A stretch of 60,788 nucleotides of DNA from a bacterium (GTDB lineage: Bacteria; Armatimonadota; JACIXR01), in contig JACIXR010000013.1 in the NCBI GenBank assembly GCA_014360495.1, forward strand, positions 1 through 60,788, given 5' to 3'. This document shows, in pieces, positions 1-8,736 of this stretch. The position numbers and the translations under genes were made by a program. Position 1 is the stretch's first letter. Each line of letters opens with the position of its first letter. The notes below the pieces were generated by a model. It made no database searches, was not told the origin of the DNA, and saw nothing but the letters and a program-made list of their open reading frames with translations.

Positions 1-360
1 CTCTCCGAAGGAGAGCCACCGCCCCCTATTGCCCTAGGAAAGTCTCTCAATCTCAAAGGGATTGCTTCAGACGCAAGTCCGACAAAGGAGAACCTGGCAA
101 TTGCATTCATTCTCTATGATTAAATACGAGATTGCCACGCCTTCTGCGGAGCAGAAGGCGCGCAATGACAATGGGGCTCTTATCCTGCTACGGAAGGAAT
201 TGTCGCTAAAACCTATACCCATAGATGCGAGCCCGCCGGAGGCGGGCGTGGCAATATCAATTTTTAGGGAAAAAACCTCTCATCGCGAGGCTTTCCACCG
301 CAATAACATAAAAGCTCGTCTGCTTACTCCCATCCCTAAAAGCGACTTAACCCCATTATA
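1..360. repeat. REP-like intergenic repeat cluster, copy A
   Basis: This non-coding stretch is built from short perfect hairpins with GAA or GGA triloops (arms CTCTCC/GGAGAG at 1-15, CTTCTGC/GCAGAAG near 150-166, GCCCGCC/GGCGGGC at 231-247) joined by words such as GAGATTGCC and CGCAATGAC. Positions 92-232 match 5688-5828 with about three mismatches in 141 bases. The open frame across it is a by-product of the repeat and has no ribosome binding site. Elements of this look occur between genes in many bacteria; their function is not known here. Confidence 0.75.
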
Positions 361-413
361 ACAGTTGGCTTATTGCATTAATCTTCGCGAAAATTAAAAT
401 TAAAAAAGATAAA

Positions 414-524
414 ATGGAGGATATCATTTTTGCACTTAAGGAAAACTCCGAGAATTTCAAACTACTTCTCTGCAAGGCGCTTCCTCAGGCAATCCTTGAA
501 CTCCTGAAAAAGAAGGAGGGATGA
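414..524 (+). CDS. possible 36-residue small protein or gene remnant
   Basis: ATG at 414 opens a 36-codon frame with helical, Leu/Lys-rich composition, ending KKKEG before TGA at 522-524. A second tiny frame (ten codons) overlaps that stop at 524. No clear Shine-Dalgarno lies before 414, although an A-rich stretch does. I do not recognise a family. It may be the decayed end of an older gene; the rest of 361-644 shows nothing else except the leader of the next gene. Confidence 0.2.
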   Translation: MEDIIFALKENSENFKLLLCKALPQAILELLKKKEG

Positions 525-644
525 TGATAGAAATCGTGGAAAGAATGTATCCTTAATGCTCTTTCTAGTCATAACCCGGAGCGATTCTGAAATTTGATGA
601 CAGCAATTTTTGACGAGTTATAATGAAACCAGGAGGTGAATTTT

Positions 645-2069
645 ATGAGCGAGAGTGAGAGAGAAGGTATGAGGATTAGCCGGAGGGAGTTCCTCGGCTA
701 TTGCGCATCCCTTTTCCTCGGCGGGCTGTTCTTGTTGAACGAGGGGAAGGGGTTCGCCCAGCCTCAGGAGCCCATCAAGAAGGGGGATAAGGCTAATATC
801 CCCCTCATCTTCACCCACACTCCCTCCGAGGTCCCCACTTGGCCCTATAAGGGCTACGATTACAACAAGAGAGCGGATGAGCTCACGGAGAAGCTGAGAA
901 AAGCTATTCCCGATATCAATTTCACTCCCTACCATGTCCAAAATCCCGATGAAGCTAATCGCCTCCTACAGGAGACCAAGGATGTGGATGGATATGTTGT
1001 ATATATCTTGGGAATATGGACGGGAGCGCCCGCCGTCTTCGCGAGAAGCGGACGCCCTACCATAATCGTTGATGACCTCTATGCCGGCTCGGGCGAATAT
1101 CTTGCGGTTATGGAAGGTATAAGAAACGAGACATTTCCCGTCGTCGGCGTTGCCTCCTCCAACTTTGATGATGTCGTGAGGGCGGTTCGCCTCTTTGATG
1201 TCATCAAGAAGCTTGAGCAATCAAAAATATTGGTCGTAACGGATGGTGATATATCGCCCGTTGCCAAGAAGGTGAAGGAGCTTTTCGGGACAATCGTTGA
1301 GGGCGCTACTTCCGATGATGTGAATGCGATTTATCGCAGGGTTAGATTGAGCTCGGCTCAGGAATGGGCTAATAAGTGGATTAAGGAGGCGAAGAAGGTC
1401 GTTGAGCCCACGGAGGAGGATATTCTTAAAGCGGCGAAAATGTATCTCGCGCTCAAATCCTTGATGCATAGAAGGAGAGCCGATGCGGTAACCGTGAATT
1501 GTCTCGGGCTTGTCTACGGTCGTCGGCTTGAAGCCTATCCCTGCCTTGCATTCTTCCAGCTGAATAACGATGGCTCAACTGGATGCTGTGAGGCTGATGT
1601 TGATTCCACGATAACTCAATTGATGATGCGCTATATGACGGGGCGACCCGGCTACATCTCCGACCCCGTATTGGATACCGCAACTAACAGGATAATATAT
1701 GCCCATTGCGTTGCGACGAATAGGGTCTTCGGACCAAATGGTCCCGCCAATCCCTACATAATTCGCTCCCACGCGGAGGATGGAATGGGTGCATCTGTCC
1801 AGTCTCTTATGCCCTTGGGAGAAAAGGTAACGACGCTCAGGATTTCCATCTGGGATAGCACAGTCGTCCTTCACACGGGGAAGACTGTTGCCAACATTGA
1901 TGAGCCGAAAGGATGCAGAACGAAGCTGGCGGCGGAAGTAGATGCGAGGAAAATCCTTAAGAACTGGACCCACACCTGGCATCGGGTTACCTTCTATGGA
2001 GATTGGCGGGAGGATGTGAAGAATTTCGCCAAATTGAAGAATTTGAAGGTTTTGGAGGAGGATGTTTGA
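645..2069 (+). CDS. Tat-exported sugar isomerase-like protein
   Basis: The product has about 474 residues. It begins with a twin-arginine signal (SRREFLG followed by a hydrophobic stretch and a QPQ region), so it should be exported folded through the Tat system. The mature part has an alternating alpha/beta pattern and a C-terminal section resembling the central and C-terminal folds of L-fucose/L-arabinose isomerase-like proteins, with conserved-looking GCCEAD and RSHAEDGMG segments; this family assignment is tentative and no reaction is claimed. I chose ATG 645 because a strong AGGAGGTGA sits at 631-639; a GTG at 636 lies inside that site. ATG 669 would still keep the Tat motif. The gene stands alone and ends in a strong terminator. 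A cofactor or metal requirement would fit Tat export but cannot be read from the sequence. Confidence 0.65.
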   Translation: MSESEREGMRISRREFLGYCASLFLGGLFLLNEGKGFAQPQEPIKKGDKANIPLIFTHTPSEVPTWPYKGYDYNKRADELTEKLRKAIPDINFTPYHVQNPDEANRLLQETKDVDGYVVYILGIWTGAPAVFARSGRPTIIVDDLYAGSGEYLAVMEGIRNETFPVVGVASSNFDDVVRAVRLFDVIKKLEQSKILVVTDGDISPVAKKVKELFGTIVEGATSDDVNAIYRRVRLSSAQEWANKWIKEAKKVVEPTEEDILKAAKMYLALKSLMHRRRADAVTVNCLGLVYGRRLEAYPCLAFFQLNNDGSTGCCEADVDSTITQLMMRYMTGRPGYISDPVLDTATNRIIYAHCVATNRVFGPNGPANPYIIRSHAEDGMGASVQSLMPLGEKVTTLRISIWDSTVVLHTGKTVANIDEPKGCRTKLAAEVDARKILKNWTHTWHRVTFYGDWREDVKNFAKLKNLKVLEEDV

Positions 2070-2075
2070 AATCCA

Positions 2076-2113
2076 CCTTGCCCTCCCCCTTTGGGGGAGG
2101 GCAAGGTTTTTTT
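2076..2113 (+). terminator. intrinsic terminator after the Tat protein gene
   Basis: A perfect 14-bp stem (2076-2089 with 2093-2106) with a TTT loop is followed by seven T residues at 2107-2113. The T run overlaps the stop codon of the convergent gene at 2112. There is no A run on the left side, so it should work mainly for the plus-strand gene. Confidence 0.93.
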
Positions 2114-4499
2114 AAATATTGATGATACCTGCCCCCTTTATGGGAACGCATCGTCCCATCCTCGGCTCCAGCCCTCTCGGTTCATAATATCCCTCTATCA
2201 ACGCCCTCTCCACATCCGCAACCGCTTCTTCCTCAGCCAAAATCATTATTGAGCCTCCCAACCCCGCCCCCAAAATCTGCGCCCCCAAAACTCCCTTAAC
2301 TCTCCTCGCGAGGTCCACCATATAGTCTATCTCAGGGGTGCTACAGGCGTAATCGCCGGGCTGATAGGCGAGAGTGAATTCTTTCCTTTCCGGATATTCA
2401 CCCCTCATTTTTATCAATTTATCAAGATATTCATCCGATACATCGTTCTTATGGGGAACCATCTCTCCCTTTTCGTTAAGTCTCTTCACCCTATCTCCGT
2501 CGTGAGAGATGTTTATGAGCTCGGCGAGGGAATGGATATCGCCATTTTTTAGTAGCTCGGGACAAATCCTGCTTCTTGCACATTCGGCGATGCCGAATAG
2601 ACAAACCCCTCGCACGGGAAATACATCCAAATGGTCAGCGTTACAGCGCTCCAAAACCTCCTCTCCCTCCTCTCCCAGCTCCCTCAACACATCCTCCTTT
2701 CTCATAGATATAGGAAGGGCTTTCAAGAGACGGAATATCTCCTCATCGCTCAATCCCTTCTCCTCAGGGTGGAGGTCCCTTAGATGCTCTATCTCAATCT
2801 CTCTTTTGAGGAGACGAGTCCCGATTTCGTAGGCGGCAATCCTTTGGTTGAAAGTATCCCTTGCCCATCCCGCTTTTTGAGCTTTTTGATGCGAGTAAGC
2901 ATAGAGTATGGCGTAGCCTTTTGGCAAGGGAACGCTTTGGACATAGGAGAAGGGATGGAAGGAGAACTGATTAACGCAGAAGGGGCTGCCGAATTTAATC
3001 CCGGCGTGGTCTCCCATACCTCCCCTTGTCTGAACGAACCATTCCCCTTCACCGCAGAGATGGACGAATCTCTCCTCGGGGATTTTGAGCCCATTTATTA
3101 GGCAGGAAGCCTCAGCGAAGGCGACTACCAGTGCGGAGGAGGAGCTCAAGCCCGAGCCAACCGGTATATCCCCAAAAACGAGGGCATCAAAGCCCTTGAA
3201 AAGCCTATCCCTAAACCTCTCCTGAAGCATTAGGACAGATGCCTTAGCATAATTCACCCAATCGCCTTTGCTTTGGGCGATTTCGTTTTTCAAATCGGGT
3301 AAATTTATCAGCTCAGCCCAATCAAGCCAGCGATATTTGGCGAACTCCTCGCTTATGCTGAAGGAGCGAGGTGGATACGATTCATCTGAATTGACGAGAT
3401 GAACAATATCGTCCTCTCGTGGATGGACCACCATAAGGATTTCCCTATCTATTGATATGCTGTTAATCATCCCGCCCCTATGGTCTATGTGACGCCCAAG
3501 GATGTTGAGCTTGGCGGGAGAGCGAACGAGAAAGACGAGAGCGTCTTCTCCCATAGCCTTAATAAATTCTTCAAGCAGTCTCTGAAAATCCCTGCGTCTT
3601 CTTTCCCAAAGCCAGGCTTCATTCCCGTATATCCCTTTCAAAACGCTTTTTATCTCATCTCCATAAAAGATGGAGAGCCATTCTCTCGCGGGCTTGAGGC
3701 TTCTCTCATTCAATAGGTTCTCTTTTTTCTCTATGAATTGCACCTTCCCAACTTTCCCCTCTATTTCACTTAGCTCCTCGGGAGTATTGAAGGTGAGGAT
3801 TTTCTCCTTATCAACTATGAAAGTCCCTATTGACAGACCTTTCTCATAGAAGAGGGAAACTACATCCGTTACCTGTTCCTCTCCGCTATGGGGGTCTTGT
3901 TTAATCAGTGGAAGTGCTTCGTAGAGTGGAGAAGCTTTGAACATGTAAATGGATTGATTCGTTTCGCCGGTTGGGGGGAAGTCCTTTTCCCTTCCCTTGC
4001 TCTCCAGAATTGCCATGACCTTTCCTGCCTCATCCCGTATTATCCGCCCAAAGCTCTTCCCCTCCGAAAGGCAGGTTGCGAGGAGAAGGTCGTAGCCTCC
4101 TTTTTCAAACTCTTCCCTCATAGCCATTAGCGATTCGCCCTCAACTATCTTGTCCCCGGCGATAATGAGGAGATTTCCCTGGAAATTTATCGTTTGGAGA
4201 TAAGAACAGGCGCATTTCACCGCATGTCCCGTTCCCTTTGGTTCTTCTTGGAGAACGAAGTTGACATCCTTGAATTCCTTCTCAACGGTGGTGATTACCT
4301 CCTTGTATTTATGACCCACGACGACCAAAATGTTGGGGAAACCGCAGTTCTTAAGGGTGGCTATCGTCCTATTTATAACTGGTATTCCACCAACCGAATG
4401 GCAGACCTTGTTTCTTTCAGAACTCATCCTCGTTCCTTTACCGCCGGCGAGGATTACCGCAACCCAACCCTCTTGCGGAAAGGGGGAGTTAATCTTCAT
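2112..4499 (-). CDS. nucleotidyltransferase / GHMP (galactokinase-like) sugar kinase fusion
   Basis: This 795-residue protein joins two enzymes. Residues 1 to about 265 form a sugar-1-phosphate nucleotidyltransferase: LAGGKGTRM near residue 18, the GTGHAV segment and an AGD metal-site motif resemble the GlmU uridylyltransferase domain. Residues from about 320 to 795 form a GHMP kinase close to galactokinase: a substrate motif of the form LNILGRHIDHRGG near 330, the ATP loop PVGSGLSSSSA near 445, and a GLGGS motif near 748. Such a fusion could phosphorylate a free sugar at C1 and convert it to an NDP-sugar, as bacterial fucokinase/GDP-fucose pyrophosphorylase does, but the sugar is unknown. 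ATG 4499 overlaps the arsC-like stop codon (ATGA), so translation is probably coupled. Domain order (transferase first) is seen; substrate is inference. Confidence 0.85.
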   Translation of the reverse strand: MKINSPFPQEGWVAVILAGGKGTRMSSERNKVCHSVGGIPVINRTIATLKNCGFPNILVVVGHKYKEVITTVEKEFKDVNFVLQEEPKGTGHAVKCACSYLQTINFQGNLLIIAGDKIVEGESLMAMREEFEKGGYDLLLATCLSEGKSFGRIIRDEAGKVMAILESKGREKDFPPTGETNQSIYMFKASPLYEALPLIKQDPHSGEEQVTDVVSLFYEKGLSIGTFIVDKEKILTFNTPEELSEIEGKVGKVQFIEKKENLLNERSLKPAREWLSIFYGDEIKSVLKGIYGNEAWLWERRRRDFQRLLEEFIKAMGEDALVFLVRSPAKLNILGRHIDHRGGMINSISIDREILMVVHPREDDIVHLVNSDESYPPRSFSISEEFAKYRWLDWAELINLPDLKNEIAQSKGDWVNYAKASVLMLQERFRDRLFKGFDALVFGDIPVGSGLSSSSALVVAFAEASCLINGLKIPEERFVHLCGEGEWFVQTRGGMGDHAGIKFGSPFCVNQFSFHPFSYVQSVPLPKGYAILYAYSHQKAQKAGWARDTFNQRIAAYEIGTRLLKREIEIEHLRDLHPEEKGLSDEEIFRLLKALPISMRKEDVLRELGEEGEEVLERCNADHLDVFPVRGVCLFGIAECARSRICPELLKNGDIHSLAELINISHDGDRVKRLNEKGEMVPHKNDVSDEYLDKLIKMRGEYPERKEFTLAYQPGDYACSTPEIDYMVDLARRVKGVLGAQILGAGLGGSIMILAEEEAVADVERALIEGYYEPRGLEPRMGRCVPIKGAGIINI

Positions 4500-4936
4500 A
4501 AGCGAAGCTCTATCCCTCCTCCTTTCTCTTGAGAGAAGGTCTCAATGAGCCATTCCTTGATTCCCTCTCTGATTTCCCTGACCTTTTCCATAATCTCCTC
4601 ATCTGAGCCCTGTAAAGAGGCGGGGTCGGGGAAGCTCTTGTGGAGGTATATCCTCCCACCAGGGAAGAAGGGGCAATTCTCCTTTCCCTCTTCGCAGACA
4701 GTTACCACATAATCAAATTCCCAGCCGTTGAATTCCCCCAAGCTTTTGGGGCGATTCTTGGATATATCTATTCCTATTTCCGCCAAAGCTTTAACCACAA
4801 AGGGATTGACCCTTTCGGCGGGCTCAATTCCCGCGCTATAGGCTATGTAATTCTCTGGATAGAGATTATTCAAGAGAGCTTCAGCCATTTGGGAGCGGGC
4901 GGAATTATGAATACAGATGAAAAGGACTTTTTTCAT
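4496..4936 (-). CDS. ArsC-like low-molecular-weight phosphatase / arsenate reductase
   Basis: The 146-residue product matches the low-molecular-weight protein tyrosine phosphatase fold used by thioredoxin-dependent arsenate reductases. The P-loop CIHNSARSQ (Cys8 to Arg14, CX5R) lies at the N terminus, followed by AEALLN and SAGIEP segments typical of the ArsC branch, and a DYVVTVCEE stretch with a second cysteine; a CPFFPGG segment supplies a third. This pattern supports arsenate reduction in the cytoplasm, although a phosphatase role cannot be excluded. ATG 4936 follows a GAGGAATT site and overlaps the upstream TGA by one base; the TTG at 4939 is less likely. No arsenite pump or ArsR is beside it; it sits between an AMMECR1 gene and the kinase fusion in a tightly packed operon. 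Confidence 0.85.
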   Translation of the reverse strand: MKKVLFICIHNSARSQMAEALLNNLYPENYIAYSAGIEPAERVNPFVVKALAEIGIDISKNRPKSLGEFNGWEFDYVVTVCEEGKENCPFFPGGRIYLHKSFPDPASLQGSDEEIMEKVREIREGIKEWLIETFSQEKGGGIELRL

Positions 4937-5493
4937 CAATCTAATTCCTCTTCACTGAACACCTCTGCGGAGAATTTATAGATTTTCGTCTCCGGGTCCT
5001 GCCAGCAATCTATGGGGAGACCTGCTTTTAGGCAGGTGTGTTGAAGGAAGGTTTCCCTATCCCAATTGTTTTCCGTTGCCACTTGAGGAAGAAGCAATCC
5101 TCTATAAAAGCCCCTGATAATATACAGCCCGTGCTTTCCGACCTCTATTTCCTCAATATCTTTCACTTCTTCAAGTGGGGAGAGGACGGAAATCTCTATT
5201 GTTATAAGGGGGAGCTCGTCCAAGGTCAAGGGCGGAAAGCGAGGGTCTTCAATAGCGGCTGCCACAGCCATTTCGGCTACTGTTTGATATAGTGGTTTTA
5301 GGGCTTCTATCATGCCGATACATCCCCGGAGGAATCCCGCTTTCTTGAGGGTAACGAAGGCGCCTTTTCTCTCCAGAAGGGTGGTGGAGGAGGGAGAGAA
5401 AGTAGGGATTCTCCTATTTTTGAGATACTCCTCAATGGAGGTTCTCGCTATATTCAATAGCTCCTTCTTTTCCTCTACTCTCAAGGTATTCAT
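4936..5493 (-). CDS. AMMECR1 family protein (AmmeMemoRadiSam system protein A)
   Basis: The 185-residue protein carries the AMMECR1 core: a GAFVTLKK segment, the family signature LRGCIG, then AAAIEDPRFPPL and a VLLPQVATENNWDRE-like region. Family members are small cytosolic proteins of unclear activity; in many bacteria they are neighbours of a Memo-like dioxygenase and a radical SAM protein. Neither partner is in this window, so this copy is an orphan. ATG 5493 follows AGAGGTG with good spacing; a GTG at 5502 lies within that site and is less likely. The stop codon overlaps the start of the ArsC-like gene by one base, which makes this the first gene of a three-gene coupled operon. Confidence 0.88.
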   Translation of the reverse strand: MNTLRVEEKKELLNIARTSIEEYLKNRRIPTFSPSSTTLLERKGAFVTLKKAGFLRGCIGMIEALKPLYQTVAEMAVAAAIEDPRFPPLTLDELPLITIEISVLSPLEEVKDIEEIEVGKHGLYIIRGFYRGLLLPQVATENNWDRETFLQHTCLKAGLPIDCWQDPETKIYKFSAEVFSEEELD

Positions 5494-5512
5494 TTTCAAC
5501 ACCTCTTTTTAA

Positions 5513-5540
5513 ATTTTATGGAATAAGTGGGCGATTGCAA
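5513..5540 (-). promoter_or_regulatory. candidate promoter of the AMMECR1-arsC-kinase operon
   Basis: On the minus strand TTGCAA (5540-5535) and TAAAAT (5518-5513) are spaced by 16 bases, ending about 20 bases before the chosen ATG. The -35 box is weak (4 of 6). Confidence 0.45.
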
Positions 5541-5569
5541 GGGGAAAGCCCTAATTCCCTTTCATTATA

Positions 5570-5915
5570 AGTGGTGGAGCACTTTCCTCTCATTGCGAGG
5601 GGCGAAGCGACTTTTCTGTCATTGCTGGCATGGGTAAAGGTTTTTGAAAAATAAATAAAAGATGAAGAAACAGATTGAAAAAGGAGGACCTGGCAATTGC
5701 ATTCATTCTCTATGATTAAATACGAGATTGCCACGCCTTCTGCGAAGCAGAAGGCTCGCAATGACAATGGGGCTCTTATCCCGCTACGGAAGGAATTGTC
5801 GCTAAAACCTATACCCATAGATGCGAGCGATAGCGAAGCAATCTCTTTGAGATTGCCGCGGCTTTCCTTCGGAAAGTCTCGCGATGACGGGTTTTTCTCC
5901 CTCAAAGGAGATTAT
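5570..5915. repeat. REP-like intergenic repeat cluster, copy B
   Basis: Second large copy of the repeat at 1-360. Positions 5688-5828 match 92-232 almost exactly, including the CTTCTGC GAA GCAGAAG hairpin; after that point the two copies diverge into different small hairpins (here CTTTCC TTC GGAAAG near 5870). A further unit with ATTGCGAGGGGCGAAGCGAC lies near 5580. Open frames on both strands across this region are repeat artefacts. Confidence 0.8.
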
Positions 5916-5916
5916 C

Positions 5917-8232
5917 TTAATCTATTTTGATTTTCCTTATTGAATTAGGAGGAAGCTTAACGCTCAAGCTCTTTTGGGGAAGAATAAAAGTTTTCTCCAC
6001 TTCCTTGTCGTTGGTGTTGAGAACGAGAAGGTGATTGGGAAAGAGGGTTGCGTAGACGCCGTCCTTTACTCCATCTGGCACGGGACATCCTTCTTCCCTC
6101 AATTTCTCAACTAACAGAGAGAAGAGCTTCTCGCTCTCATTCCAGCCAATTGGAATGTAATGCGTCTTTCCTTTCCCCAATCTCTTGATTCCCCCTTCCC
6201 CATTGAAGAGCTGCTCAAAGAGAGAATAATCTCCCTCAACGGTTGCCATTTTAGCGACCCCGCAGGAGAAGAGGATTCCACCATCCTCCACCCATTTTTT
6301 GATAATTGCTAAATCATCTTTCTCAATGAAATCGCCTGCTATAATGAGGAAGAACTTGTATTTCTTCAATGCACCGTCCCTCAGCATTGTCTCGTCAATG
6401 AAATCGTAATCTATAATATCCCTGAGAAGGGGGGCTCTTGGTGGGAAATCCGCCCAACGGAGGGCAAGTGAGGTTTTGGGATAGAGGACCGCTACATCCA
6501 CCTTCGGTTCAGGCATCTTATCAAGGAAAGGATAATTCTCCCTAAATATCCTCATCCTCTCTTCCGAGCTTATTATGTTGGTATTGTATTCGTGCAGTTG
6601 CCTAGCACCGGCGGCGACCACATTATAAATCCTTGCCACTATACCCTTCTCATTCACGCCTGATGCTGGCTCAAAGCCGTAAAATGCGCCATAGAATTTG
6701 CCAGCGGATGCAACCCAATGGGTGAGATAGAAGTTCGTAGCGTAATCGGAGCCTTCGTTTGTTATCCTAACTCCTGCTTTGTTTTTAGCAGCGACCTTGC
6801 ATTGCTCGGCGAAATCGCTACCGTGGGGCGGGACGGCATCTCCACCGGTGCAGAGATAGACCTCCGTATCGGGGAAATATTTCTTGGTTGTCGCTAGCCA
6901 CCAATCAGCCCATTTCGTCATTTCCCCCCTATACCAGTTGATGAAATCCAGCCATCTCCTTCTATCCTGTGCTGTCTTAGCCTCAAATACGCCGGGAGGA
7001 GTTGGGGCATCTTCCCTTATCTCGGGAGAGACCTTAAGAGGAGGGAATTCAACATCCTCAAAAGAGGGGAAGGAGGTTCCCCAAGCCTCGTTGAGCTTCT
7101 CTATGCTCCCATATTTTTTCTTCATTTCTTCTTTAAAGGATTTCCTCGCGAACTCGTCTCCACACCAATAACCGGGATGGGTGTGGTAGATGCCCGGGAT
7201 TTGGAATGTCCAGCCTCCACCCCAAACGGGAAATATCGCCTCTCCGTAATCTCCCGTTATGCCTATGAGGACAGATTCAATAACGCCCGTTTTCCCATAC
7301 CGTTGAGCAAAGGCGGAGAGAAATCTTTCAATCCATTTCGGGAGATTGGGATTCCAGATTGATTCTATCTTGCTTGATATATTATGCTCCAGGCAGACCG
7401 CTCCGAGATGCTCATCTGATTCCCTGAACCATCTCGGAGTTGAATAAGCTGGTCCCACGATGAGGAAAGGAACCCATTTCAAGCCATATTTCTTCAAAAT
7501 CTCAACTTGTTTATCCCATCTCTCCCAATTCCACTTGTCTTTCTCCGGCTCCACTGTTTCCCAGGTGACATATGATTCAATGCTTGTAACTCCCAAACTC
7601 TTGAAGAGGGCAGCTTGGCTTTCCGTCGCGTCGTTGCCGAAGGTTACCTCTCTTCCCTGAATGCTCTTCGCGGGTTTGAGCTTGCTTTCCTGCATTATCT
7701 TCAAAATCCTCCTTTCAGGGTCATAGTCTTTTGGTCTTTCCTTTGAGACCTCTACCGAATGGATATAGATTTTATTTGAGGGAGAAAAGATGCGGAAATC
7801 AGCCTGCCAGTTTTGTCTATTTGAGAATTGGGCGTCTGTTATATGGAATGTGATTTTCTGCCACTTGTAGCTGCCAAGTCTCGTCTCCATAGGCAAGTCT
7901 TTATAGGGGGTATCTATGGAATCATATTGGAGGGTGAAGGGTCCGAAATCGTCAAAATATTCTATCGTGATGTAAACCTCGTTTTTGCCACCGAAGATGA
8001 AGGAATCGTCAACTTGGAAGTAGATGTAGAATGAGCGGTTTTCTTGGTCATTGTAGCGGGCGGTTTTCCCTCTTAGAGTTGCAGGATAATTCACGCCGTC
8101 CCCACCCGAAGGACAGGATATGCCGAAGGAACGATTTGTTTCCCCAAGGATAATGGAGACAGAAGAAGGGGTATCTTGCCCTGTTAAAAGGAAGGAAAGG
8201 AAGAAGAGCAGACAGAGAAGCCTCCAATTCAT
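5917..8232 (-). CDS. secreted GH42-like glycosidase
   Basis: This 771-residue protein starts with a signal peptide (charged start, LLCLLFFLSFLLTG). About 170 residues of beta-rich sequence follow, then a TIM-barrel region starting near residue 200 (SLGVTSIESYVTWETVEP, a typical clan A opening) with a possible acid/base glutamate in the DYGEA segment. From about residue 590 a VLYPK..LIIAGDFIEKDDL region resembles the glutamine-amidotransferase-like trimerisation domain of GH42 beta-galactosidases. The likely role is cleavage of a plant or microbial glycan outside the cytoplasm; the substrate is unknown, and a GH14-like relationship cannot be excluded. ATG 8232 has no Shine-Dalgarno and lies ten bases after a -10 box, so the message may be leaderless. 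It is flanked by repeats on both sides and is not in an operon. Confidence 0.7.
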   Translation of the reverse strand: MNWRLLCLLFFLSFLLTGQDTPSSVSIILGETNRSFGISCPSGGDGVNYPATLRGKTARYNDQENRSFYIYFQVDDSFIFGGKNEVYITIEYFDDFGPFTLQYDSIDTPYKDLPMETRLGSYKWQKITFHITDAQFSNRQNWQADFRIFSPSNKIYIHSVEVSKERPKDYDPERRILKIMQESKLKPAKSIQGREVTFGNDATESQAALFKSLGVTSIESYVTWETVEPEKDKWNWERWDKQVEILKKYGLKWVPFLIVGPAYSTPRWFRESDEHLGAVCLEHNISSKIESIWNPNLPKWIERFLSAFAQRYGKTGVIESVLIGITGDYGEAIFPVWGGGWTFQIPGIYHTHPGYWCGDEFARKSFKEEMKKKYGSIEKLNEAWGTSFPSFEDVEFPPLKVSPEIREDAPTPPGVFEAKTAQDRRRWLDFINWYRGEMTKWADWWLATTKKYFPDTEVYLCTGGDAVPPHGSDFAEQCKVAAKNKAGVRITNEGSDYATNFYLTHWVASAGKFYGAFYGFEPASGVNEKGIVARIYNVVAAGARQLHEYNTNIISSEERMRIFRENYPFLDKMPEPKVDVAVLYPKTSLALRWADFPPRAPLLRDIIDYDFIDETMLRDGALKKYKFFLIIAGDFIEKDDLAIIKKWVEDGGILFSCGVAKMATVEGDYSLFEQLFNGEGGIKRLGKGKTHYIPIGWNESEKLFSLLVEKLREEGCPVPDGVKDGVYATLFPNHLLVLNTNDKEVEKTFILPQKSLSVKLPPNSIRKIKID

Positions 8233-8242
8233 AATTTGTCAA

Positions 8243-8271
8243 ATATTACCATATTCCTATTTGGAGGTCAA
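8243..8271 (-). promoter_or_regulatory. promoter of the GH42-like gene, probably leaderless
   Basis: TTGACC (8271-8266) and TAATAT (8248-8243) are 17 bases apart on the minus strand. Only ten bases separate the -10 box from ATG 8232, so transcription would start within a few bases of the start codon. Confidence 0.55.
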
Positions 8272-8299
8272 ATTAAAAAAACATAAAAAGAGGAGAAAA

Positions 8300-8430
8300 G
8301 GGTGTTTCTGTTATGGGTGGCGAGATTCTGCAATGATGATATGGTGGATATACACGATTGAGGTTGCGAGGAGCGAGGCGACGAAGCAATCCCTTATAAT
8401 TAGCATCAACATGGGTATAAACCATTAATA
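8300..8430. repeat. REP-like repeat fragment, copy C
   Basis: A diverged member of the same intergenic family: GGCGAGATTCTGCAATGATG near 8320 and GCGAGGAGCGAGGCGACGAA followed by GCAATCCC near 8366-8392. It lies between the divergent GH42-like gene and secG; nothing else is visible here apart from the two promoters. Confidence 0.55.
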
Positions 8431-8442
8431 ACGAGTTTTTAT

Positions 8443-8471
8443 TTGACATTTGTGGAAAAGTAAGACAAAAT
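8443..8471 (+). promoter_or_regulatory. candidate promoter of secG
   Basis: TTGACA at 8443-8448 is followed after 17 bases by CAAAAT (4 of 6) at 8466-8471, about 20 bases before the start codon. Confidence 0.5.
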
Positions 8472-8490
8472 ACTAATGAGGTGAACTTAT

Positions 8491-8727
8491 ATGGTTACAT
8501 TGGTGAATATCCTCCAGATATTATCTGCTATCGTGCTCATCTTCTTGGTTGCCATTCAAACTACGAAGAGGGAGGCGGGAATCTCTGGAACTATAGGAGG
8601 GAAGGTGACCACTCCCTTTAAGCTCAAGCCGGGCTATGAGGAATGGCTTGATAAGCTCACTATGTGGGCGGCTATAATCTTCTTCGCCATTTCCATCGTC
8701 GTCGCCACTATTTATATGAGAAAATAG
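8491..8727 (+). CDS. secG: preprotein translocase subunit SecG
   Basis: The 78-residue protein has the SecG layout: a first membrane helix (about 5-22), a cytoplasmic loop with a small Gly/Thr-rich GISGTIGGK segment, and a second helix (about 54-75). SecG joins SecY and SecE in the inner membrane and helps SecA-driven export. The length is normal. ATG 8491 follows GAGGTG at suitable distance. It is the first gene of a possible operon with the sugar isomerase nine bases downstream. SecG is often found beside core metabolism genes, so context adds little. Confidence 0.9.
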   Translation: MVTLVNILQILSAIVLIFLVAIQTTKREAGISGTIGGKVTTPFKLKPGYEEWLDKLTMWAAIIFFAISIVVATIYMRK

Positions 8728-8736
8728 GAGGACAGG

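Noticed and set aside
62-361. Open frame of 99 codons at the window start, with a similar one at 5697-5930
   Set aside because: Both lie within the interspersed repeat, share sequence because of it, and have no ribosome binding site.
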